Under the pieces are notes generated by a model that saw only the letters and a program-made list of their open reading frames with translations, did no database searches and had not been told where the DNA came from. A DNA stretch of 7,231 bases from positions 1-7,231 of the forward strand of contig JBOHWL010000164.1 in NCBI GenBank assembly GCA_050736615.1. The letters are read 5' to 3'. Made by a program: the position numbers and the translations under genes. Positions 1 to 5,564 of this stretch are shown here, in pieces; within the stretch, counting starts at the first letter, position 1, and every line of letters starts with the position of its first letter. The stretch is from JBOHWJ01 sp050736615. GTDB lineage: Bacteria > Desulfobacterota > Binatia > Binatales > Binataceae.

Positions 1-22
1 CCGCCGAATGGTTCAAACGCTA

Positions 23-221
23 GGGATGCTCTGCACAAGGGGTGACTCTGTCATTCTGAGCGCAGCGAAGAATCCCGGATCTTCTGGTTTTTGCGCACTT
101 TTGCCGGGATTCTTCACTTATTTTTGAACGCACCTCGCGGACTCGTTTGCTCGCTTCGCCTGCGGCTACGCTGGCGGCAGGCTCCGTTCAGAATGACAAA
201 TGGGCTTGTGCAGAGGTTCCC
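23..221. repeat. Palindromic MITE-like element with terminal inverted repeats
   Basis: The left end (23-58) and the right end (189-221, read on the minus strand) are imperfect inverted repeats. Both begin GGGA, share CTCTGCACAAG and end in TGTCATTCTG. Further in, the 12-mer at 67-78 (GAAGAATCCCGG) has a perfect inverted copy at 104-115, separated by a 25-nt loop. There is no ORF with recognisable protein content inside, so the element would be non-autonomous. The right arm carries 65 extra bases (116-180) that the left arm lacks. A diverged copy of the same terminal sequence lies at 6993-7035. Mobility is inferred from structure only; I see no clear target-site duplication. Confidence 0.7.
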
Positions 222-273
222 TCTGGCGGAGCGAGTCTTCGAACGGAGCGAGAAGGCGCGTCCGCGAACTGCG
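129..273. repeat. Second inverted repeat module overlapping the first element
   Basis: Bases 248-273 match the minus strand of 129-154 at 20 of 26 positions, sharing GCGAG, GTCCGCGA and GCG at identical spacing. In addition, GAACGGAGC at 241-249 is the exact inverse of 181-189. A direct repeat GGAGCGAG occurs at 228-235 and 245-252. One copy of this module lies inside the 65-bp insert of the palindromic element at 23-221 and the other lies outside it, which suggests layered insertions or rearranged repeats. The rest of 1-311 shows no gene. Confidence 0.45.
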
Positions 274-311
274 TATAAACCATGCCAGCACGTCCTTTTG
301 TGGCACGCGAC

Positions 312-1100
312 TCAGCCCATCAAGCCCCGGGTCGAGCCGCCGTCAATCGTGATGTTGGCGCCATGAATAAAGGCGGCGCGCTCGGAGGCAAGAAAAATCG
401 CCAGGTCTGCCACTTCTTGGGGAGTGCCCACGCGGCCCAGCGGAGTCATCCGCTTGAACGCCTCATCGGTGGGGTCGGAAGCGGTAGCGGGCGACAGGCC
501 GCCGCGCATCTTGAGCAACCGTTCAGTCAAAATCGGCCCCGGATTGATGCCGACGACGCGGATGCCGTCGGGCGCGCCCTCGTCGGCCAGCGCCTTGGTG
601 AAATTATTAAGGGCGGCGTTGGCCGCCCCGCCAATCATATAACCGCCACGCGGACTGAGTGCCGCCGCGCCAATAATGTTGAGAATCACGCCGCGATGTT
701 GCCGACGCATATGCGGAAAGACTTCACGCGCCATCCGCACGTAGCCAAAGAACTTCAGCGTCCAGTCGCTGATCCAAGCCTCGTCTTCAAGCTTGAGGAA
801 ATCGCCGGGGCGAGCGCTGCCGGCATTGTTGATCAGGATATCGACGCGGCCAAATCGCTCGATGCATTTTGCGACCACGTCCTTAATTGCGCGGCCGTCA
901 GTGAGATCAGCGCCGATCGTCGCCAGCACGCCGCGGCCCGCGCCACGTGCCGCCGCAGCGGCTTCCTCCAACGCTTGCTGGCCGCGCGCGCATACCATCA
1001 CCGAAGCGCCTTCAGAGACCAGACCGAGCGCGGTGGCGCGTCCGATACCCTTGCTGCCACCAGTGATGATGGCGACTTTGCCCTCAAGTCCGAGTTCCAT
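312..1100 (-). CDS. SDR family protein lacking the canonical catalytic triad
   Basis: A 262-residue short-chain dehydrogenase/reductase, the usual length for classical SDRs, with a single Rossmann domain and no signal or membrane segment, so cytosolic. Visible motifs are the TGGSKGIG dinucleotide loop (13-20), an Arg at 39 after strand 2 that favours NADP(H), NNAG (91-94), NPGP in the C-terminal part and a terminal IDGG. The catalytic region is atypical: where classical members carry Ser and YxxxK, this protein reads NIIG (141-144) and GGAANAAL (157-164), so Ser, Tyr and Lys align with Gly144, Gly157 and Asn161. Oxidoreductase activity is therefore uncertain. I chose the ATG at 1100 because GGAG lies 8 nt upstream and the family starts close to the nucleotide-binding loop; an in-frame ATG at 1136 would add 12 unrelated residues. 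It lies 48 bp downstream of the phosphotransferase gene, probably in the same operon. Substrate unknown. Confidence 0.9.
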   Translation of the reverse strand: MELGLEGKVAIITGGSKGIGRATALGLVSEGASVMVCARGQQALEEAAAAARGAGRGVLATIGADLTDGRAIKDVVAKCIERFGRVDILINNAGSARPGDFLKLEDEAWISDWTLKFFGYVRMAREVFPHMRRQHRGVILNIIGAAALSPRGGYMIGGAANAALNNFTKALADEGAPDGIRVVGINPGPILTERLLKMRGGLSPATASDPTDEAFKRMTPLGRVGTPQEVADLAIFLASERAAFIHGANITIDGGSTRGLMG

Positions 1101-1108
1101 CGCAAGCA

Positions 1109-1112
1109 CTCC
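1109..1112 (-). promoter_or_regulatory. Ribosome binding site deciding the SDR start
   Basis: GGAG on the minus strand lies 8 nt before the ATG at 1100. The competing in-frame ATG at 1136 has only a weak GCGGG close to it. This site supports the shorter protein that begins MELGLEGK. Confidence 0.6.
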
Positions 1113-1148
1113 ATTTAAAGCACGGGCGGGAGTCATCGACCCGCATCT

Positions 1149-2228
1149 TCAATGCGCGCCTTCGCACAACGACCAGGCGACCTCCGCGATACCCGGCACC
1201 CTCACATCATAAGTGGCAAACATCGGATCGTCGGCTTGACCGCTCAAATAGCGCGAATAGCTGCCTTCGAGAATGATGGCGAGTTTGAACAGAGAAAAAA
1301 TCTGATAGAAGGCGAAATCGCGCATCGTGCGTCCGGTCCGACGCTCGTAAAGCTCGACCATCTCGCCGCGAATATAGAAGCCCGGCTCGGCCTCCATGCT
1401 CGAAACCACGCTGCGACGGGTTTCGCTGTCTGACGGATCGGTCCAGTACGTCACCATCCAGCCCAGATCGGCGACTGGATCACCGATCGTCGACATCTCC
1501 CAGTCGAACAGCGCGATCGGGCGCGGCTCAGGGCCACTATGGTCCCACATAACGTTATCTAGCTTGAAATCGCCGTGGACAATCGTCGCGGGTTGCGCTT
1601 GCGGCACGTGGGCCTTGAGCCAATCCCGAATTCGTGTCATCACCGGCAGCGGCCGCGTCAACGGCAGCGTGCGTTCAAGCTGGTCGATCCAGCGGCGGAG
1701 CTGGCGTTCGATATAGCCCTCGGGGCGGCCGAATCCTTCGAGTCCCACCGCGCGCCAATCGACGCTTTGCAGCTTCACCAGCAAATCAATCATGCCTTCG
1801 CTGACGGCGCGGCGACGCGCGGGCGTATCCGCGAAGCTCTTTTCCGCCGATGGGATCAGGCCGGAGCGAATCACGCTGCCGCGCATGAACTCCATCAGAT
1901 AGAACGGCGCACCGATATAGCCGCTGTCCTCGCAGCTTGCGTAAACCCGCGGCACCGGTACAGGCGTGTCCTGCAAGGCCTTGAGCACGCGATATTCGCG
2001 AATCACGTCATGTGCGGTCGGCAGTAGCGGACCGCGTGGCGGGCGCCGTAAGGCCCATGATTTGCCGTCAAAATGAACCAGGTGAACTTCGTTCGAATGG
2101 CCGAAGGAGATGTTCTCGGTGTGCAGCCCACTAACCTCACCAAGCTTGCGCTCAGTGATAAAACGTTTGAGCCCTTGCGCATCAATAGTTGCCGAGGGAC
2201 CGGTTTTTTCCTGTGATGTATCCGTCAT
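1149..2228 (-). CDS. APH-fold phosphotransferase, ACAD10/11 N-terminal-like kinase
   Basis: A cytosolic protein of 359 residues with the aminoglycoside phosphotransferase (choline kinase-like) fold. In order, it shows a glycine-containing N-lobe (FGHSNEV, about 42-48), WALRRPP (58-64) at the ATP-binding strand, a helix with REYRVLKAL (77-85) giving the conserved Glu, the linker YLMEFMRG (about 110-117), the catalytic loop HGDFKLDN (218-225) and the metal-binding DWE (242-244). The catalytic Asp and Asn and the DxE/DFG-equivalent are intact. This subfamily resembles the kinase domain fused to acyl-CoA dehydrogenase in animal ACAD10/11 and is often encoded near acyl-CoA genes in bacteria, which suggests phosphorylation of a hydroxyacyl compound rather than antibiotic resistance; that is inference. 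The ATG at 2228 has AGG 8 nt upstream. The ATG two codons earlier (2234) is only 2 nt from that AGG. It is the first gene of a pair with the SDR. Confidence 0.9.
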   Translation of the reverse strand: MTDTSQEKTGPSATIDAQGLKRFITERKLGEVSGLHTENISFGHSNEVHLVHFDGKSWALRRPPRGPLLPTAHDVIREYRVLKALQDTPVPVPRVYASCEDSGYIGAPFYLMEFMRGSVIRSGLIPSAEKSFADTPARRRAVSEGMIDLLVKLQSVDWRAVGLEGFGRPEGYIERQLRRWIDQLERTLPLTRPLPVMTRIRDWLKAHVPQAQPATIVHGDFKLDNVMWDHSGPEPRPIALFDWEMSTIGDPVADLGWMVTYWTDPSDSETRRSVVSSMEAEPGFYIRGEMVELYERRTGRTMRDFAFYQIFSLFKLAIILEGSYSRYLSGQADDPMFATYDVRVPGIAEVAWSLCEGAH

Positions 2229-2258
2229 CGCCATAACCTGCCGCGGGCGCGAGTCTTA

Positions 2259-2408
2259 GCAGGGTGTTGAAAAAGGCGTTCTTAGCGCAAGTTACACCCA
2301 GTACCCTCGACACCCTGCGTAAAAGCTGGCTGCTTTCCTCAAGCTTCTCTCCCGCTCTTTTGCGGGGGAGAAAGAGAGGGGGTGCAGGCTGTGATTTATC
2401 AACAGCCT
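2259..2408. repeat. MITE-like palindromic element, about 150 bp
   Basis: The ends are inverted: AGGGTGTTGAAAAA at 2261-2274 and, on the minus strand, AGGCTGTTGATAAA at 2395-2408 (12 of 14 identical). A further inverted copy of the left end lies inside: 2259-2270 pairs with 2307-2318, 11 of 12 bases matching with one T/G wobble. The element fills most of the gap between the small membrane ORF and the phosphotransferase start and carries no convincing ORF. The rest of the gap (2229-2258, 2409-2488) shows nothing I can name. I found no clear -35/-10 promoter for the phosphotransferase, though one is expected here. Confidence 0.5.
2345..2372. other. Strong hairpin in the intergenic element
   Basis: The 11-bp arms 2345-2355 and 2362-2372 pair around the loop TCTTTT, with a single T/G wobble on the plus strand (C/A mismatch on the minus strand). 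Neither strand has a T-run after the stem, so it is not a textbook intrinsic terminator. It could still slow polymerase leaving the upstream minus-strand gene, or simply be the core of the palindromic repeat. Confidence 0.5.
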
Positions 2409-2488
2409 ATTAGGCAGCCTCGCCAAAGCATACAGGCTACAGCGCCGGGCGTGAAACCGCCGGAAGCGTACGGAAATAAAGCGGTTGG

Positions 2489-2872
2489 TTAGCGGTTTCG
2501 CGCTGGGACGAAATGGCGCAAGAACGATCGCGGCACCCGCGTGGTTGCGGATATTCCAACGCACTCATCGTGGCGGCTCGCCGCAAGTTTGCTCGCAAGC
2601 AGGATTATAACCAACGCGGCCAGCACTATCGGCATCCACGCGAGCCATGGCCGCGCGATCGAAATCGCGCTTGCTATCCGGGTGGAAGTCGCGTGGACAC
2701 CCGCGACCGCGTCGATAATGCCGCCGGTCCAGACGCGGAGCAGCCCCGCCTTGGCGCGCAGAATCAGCGCGATCGCCAACAGCAGGGTCAGATCGATTAG
2801 TGTGATCAGTTGAGCCAAAGCCGCGGCGGGCGGTTCGATGCGATACGATCGGTGCGATGGAGTTGGCCTCAC
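2489..2872 (-). CDS. Possible small two-helix membrane protein, hypothetical
   Basis: I recognise no family. The 127-residue reading begins at a GTG that has an in-frame TAG three codons before it. It has two hydrophobic stretches long enough to span a membrane: about 19-38 (rich in Leu, Ile, Ala) and 78-95 (MPIVLAALVIILLAS). Between them lies a moderately polar linker with Arg and His; the C-terminal 30 residues are basic. Third codon positions are strongly G/C from about codon 13 to 80, as expected of coding DNA here, but not at either end, so the true start may be later, for example the TTG at residue 19. There is no good Shine-Dalgarno at the GTG. It lies 208 bp downstream of lptD and upstream of the 2259-2408 repeat. 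A frameshifted relic is an alternative. Confidence 0.4.
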   Translation of the reverse strand: MRPTPSHRSYRIEPPAAALAQLITLIDLTLLLAIALILRAKAGLLRVWTGGIIDAVAGVHATSTRIASAISIARPWLAWMPIVLAALVIILLASKLAASRHDECVGISATTRVPRSFLRHFVPARNR

Positions 2873-3080
2873 GCGGCCAGTCTAGCCGGGTCGCCCAATT
2901 TGGCGGAGATGGCGGCGGTTCAAACACGATAGTCGCGGCGCCATGCGTTGTCTGGTTCACCACATAAATTTCGAGCGCCAAAAAATCGCCCCTCTATCAC
3001 AGACAAGCGCCGCGCAAATATGCCCGCTCGTGATTTATGAAGTGATTGAAACCGCAATTAAGCGTGTTGGCCGGTACGAT

Positions 3081-5564
3081 TCAATGATAGTAGGGCAAAA
3101 CCCCGGTGTGGACCTGGAATGGATTGCGCCCGAACGGACTCTGGCCAAGCGAACCAAGTCCGCCGAGCGTCAATTGAAACTGTACCGAAGTCTCACTCGG
3201 ATTGACGCTTTCGGTGATGCCGGTGTCGAACGCCCAGCAATTGCACGGTGATTTAATCCGGACGCCGTAGGACTGCTCGAGCATTTTGCCGGAGGCGAAA
3301 TCGTATGACGGCGCATAGTAGACCCCCAGCCGATCGAACAGGGCATAGTAAGCGCGCAGCACCAGGGACTCGTTGAAATTGGCGTTGGTACCGGGCCGGT
3401 CGGCGGGTCCCGGTCCGATGTAAACGTAAGCCACCTGCAGAAATGAGCCGGTTTCCGCTTTACCCATATAAAGCTTGGAAACGTTTTGCGTCCACCATGG
3501 CTGGAAATTCATCTCCGCCGTGGCATAACTCACCTGGTCGGCGCTGGAGGCAAGTCCCAAGGTGCCGCCCAGCGAGATGACACGCGTCGGGAAAAGTTGC
3601 GCACTCGCCTGCAAATCCGAGAAATGCCGCGACCCAAACGCGACCGCATGATCGGTGTCGTAGGCCTGCTCCAGCGTGAAATTGGCTAACTCCTCGACCG
3701 CTGAGCCGCCCGCAACCGTGCGCGCCCGGAAAGGACTCAAGGTCGGGGGTTCGTCCTGGCTCACTTCACTGGACTCGTTATTGGATTGCAGGATTGGCGG
3801 CAACTTCACGTAAAAGCGCGAGGTCACGCCATAAGTGATCAGGCTGCGCGGTTCGATCCGATCGATCTCGTCGAAGAGCGGAAGGTCGGACTGATCGACG
3901 GCCGGCACGTAGGCGTAATAAGCAAAGGGCTCGACCGTATGCTTGAACGCCTCGATATACTTTCCGTGGATTTGATAGACCTTTTCGATATCGCTTCTGA
4001 CCCCGGCGCTGCCGTAGATCATTTCTCGCGACATCAGTCCGCCTGGTGCCAACAGGCCCAACTTGAGGTCGTTATTGTATTGGCGGCCTTCAGTGCCCAC
4101 CGGAATAATGTCGATCTGATGCCCTGAGACATCGTACGCGGTTTCGCGCACGCCCAGCGTGCCCCATCCGTAGAGGAAATCGCCCAGGCGCCAGGGCACC
4201 GTCACGTTCGGCGCCAGATCGAGCCGCAACCCGTCAATCCCCTCGGTGCGATAGAAGTTATCGCCTTCCACGTTGAAATCCGTGTAGGCGAGCCCGCCCA
4301 GCAATTCATGACGGCCGCTGATCAGCAATTGCGGCAGACTTTGCAATTCGAATTGCGCCGGCTGAATCAAATCCTGATTCCAGACGCCCATCGCGCGCGC
4401 GTAGCCGTCGTCAAAGCTGTAGAGCGCGCCGAAGTCGGACATCGCGTTGCGCAGCGAAGGAAAGGTGGGGAAAAAAATGCCGCTGCCGACGGTACGCGAG
4501 AGCGTCCATACGTTCATTTCGCGCAATTCAAGACTATCGCTGACACTGGTGCCGTCGCCGAACAACACCAGATTGGGCGTGAGGTGCTGGCGCATCATGC
4601 CGATGATGTCATAGCGGTCGACCGGAATGTGCGGGTCCGCGATTTGGTTATCGATAATATCGCCCTGGCGATTGGATTCGCTGCGAATACTTTCGTCATA
4701 AAAAGCGCCGTCGGCCACCAGGTAGTCGTCGTCGCCGTTGATCAGCCGGTATTCGCCCAGTAAACCCAAACGCTGCGAGGTTTCGATATCGCCAGCGAGG
4801 CTCGCGTCGGAGCTTTTATTGATGTCGAAGTAATAGGGTTCGAGCAGTTGAAAGCCGCGCAGGCCGGATTCACCCACCCGCGGGCTGAGGAAACCCGAAT
4901 GACGATCGGTATCGGCCGGGAAGGTGAAATAGGGCGCGTACAAAATTGGATAGCCGAGCACGTCGAATTGCGCCCCGCGCGCCGTGCCCGACTCGCCCAT
5001 ATGCAGGTCCATTTCCCGCGCCGTGATACTCCAGTCGGGCGTGCCCGCCTCGCAGGTGCACGTGGTGAAAAAGCCGTCGTTCACGCGATAGCGCTGGCCT
5101 TCGAGCTTTTCGATCTTTTTGCCTTCGAGCCGATAGATTTTGTCCTTGCTCAGGATTTTCCCATTGATCAGCGTAGCGGTCTCGTTGTCCAGATTAAGGG
5201 TGGCATGCGACGCGGTCATCTGTCCGAGCGGGTCGACCAGATGTACATCGCCGGTCGCGCTCATCGAGCGCTGACGGCGGAACAGATCGATCTGGTCGGC
5301 GCTCAAGCTGGTGTTGGCCTGAGTGGCGACGGCGTTGCCCGTCACAACGAATTTGTCGGCCTTGTAATCGTAAGTGAAATGCTGGCCGGAAATATTGACC
5401 GGCCCGCGATGTTGCGCCTGAAACGTCTGGCTGAAGCTATTGCCGGTGGTATTCCGGCTGCTACCCCATGCGCCGGCGGCGACTTGCGCGCGCGCGGGCG
5501 ATACCGCCGCGATTAGGCACGCAATTAAACCAACCAACCATAGTGATTTAGGCCGGAGCTTCAG
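3081..5564 (-). CDS. lptD: LPS-assembly protein LptD (outer-membrane LPS translocon)
   Basis: LptD forms the outer-membrane beta-barrel, plugged by LptE, that places lipopolysaccharide in the outer leaflet after the Lpt bridge delivers it. From the CTG start it has 827 residues, near the E. coli length of 784. A signal peptide (MKLRPKSLW, hydrophobic core, cleavage after ARA at about 26) precedes an OstA/LptA-like beta-jellyroll (about 55-180) and the barrel (about 230 to the end). Family hallmarks include DWS after the first cysteine pair, APYFTFPAD, HSGFLSPR and LLEPYYFDIN. Cysteines occur as two CxC pairs, 169/171 and 774/776. A TTG at 5537 is the other possible start, giving 818 residues, but it has no Shine-Dalgarno and removes the basic n-region; no in-frame ATG or GTG exists nearby. 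It follows folC and overlaps its end by 17 bp from the CTG, consistent with translational coupling. The last 20 residues extend past the typical final strand. Confidence 0.95.
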   Translation of the reverse strand: MKLRPKSLWLVGLIACLIAAVSPARAQVAAGAWGSSRNTTGNSFSQTFQAQHRGPVNISGQHFTYDYKADKFVVTGNAVATQANTSLSADQIDLFRRQRSMSATGDVHLVDPLGQMTASHATLNLDNETATLINGKILSKDKIYRLEGKKIEKLEGQRYRVNDGFFTTCTCEAGTPDWSITAREMDLHMGESGTARGAQFDVLGYPILYAPYFTFPADTDRHSGFLSPRVGESGLRGFQLLEPYYFDINKSSDASLAGDIETSQRLGLLGEYRLINGDDDYLVADGAFYDESIRSESNRQGDIIDNQIADPHIPVDRYDIIGMMRQHLTPNLVLFGDGTSVSDSLELREMNVWTLSRTVGSGIFFPTFPSLRNAMSDFGALYSFDDGYARAMGVWNQDLIQPAQFELQSLPQLLISGRHELLGGLAYTDFNVEGDNFYRTEGIDGLRLDLAPNVTVPWRLGDFLYGWGTLGVRETAYDVSGHQIDIIPVGTEGRQYNNDLKLGLLAPGGLMSREMIYGSAGVRSDIEKVYQIHGKYIEAFKHTVEPFAYYAYVPAVDQSDLPLFDEIDRIEPRSLITYGVTSRFYVKLPPILQSNNESSEVSQDEPPTLSPFRARTVAGGSAVEELANFTLEQAYDTDHAVAFGSRHFSDLQASAQLFPTRVISLGGTLGLASSADQVSYATAEMNFQPWWTQNVSKLYMGKAETGSFLQVAYVYIGPGPADRPGTNANFNESLVLRAYYALFDRLGVYYAPSYDFASGKMLEQSYGVRIKSPCNCWAFDTGITESVNPSETSVQFQLTLGGLGSLGQSPFGRNPFQVHTGVLPYYH
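5528..5539 (-). repeat. GGTT tetranucleotide triplet at the lptD start region
   Basis: Three GGTT units (AACC on the plus strand) directly follow an AT, creating ATGGTT at 5541. That ATG is out of frame with lptD in the present sequence. With two units it would read ATG-GTT-GGT-TTA, in frame with the signal peptide. The tract is short and may be coincidental. Confidence 0.5.

Noticed and set aside
1..311. CRISPR array or tRNA in the left repeat region
   Set aside because: Repeats are inverted and unevenly spaced, with no regular spacers, and no cloverleaf could be drawn.
282..1118. Plus-strand open frame of 278 codons opposite the SDR gene
   Set aside because: Antisense shadow: composition is low in hydrophobic segments and rich in Arg, Ala and His, while the minus strand encodes a clear SDR.
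1149..2228. Aminoglycoside resistance gene
   Set aside because: The fold is shared, but LRRPP, the overall layout and the SDR neighbour point to the ACAD10/11-type kinase group rather than APH resistance enzymes.
2345..2372. Intrinsic terminator
   Set aside because: The stem is good, but no T-run follows on either strand, so it is listed only as a hairpin.
2420..2460. Sigma-70 promoter for the phosphotransferase (minus-strand TATGCT with a TTTCAC upstream)
   Set aside because: The -35 match is poor, spacing is 18 and it lies over 200 bp from the start codon; too weak to call.
2292..2564. Minus-strand ORF of 90 codons in the intergenic repeat
   Set aside because: It runs through the palindromic element and its hairpin, and its composition looks random.
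2943..3251. Plus-strand ORF of 102 codons crossing the lptD 3' end
   Set aside because: About half of it is antisense to lptD, and no Shine-Dalgarno or recognisable motif was seen.
4848..5516. Plus-strand open frame of 222 codons opposite lptD
   Set aside because: Shadow of the LptD N-terminal domain, which is unambiguous on the minus strand.
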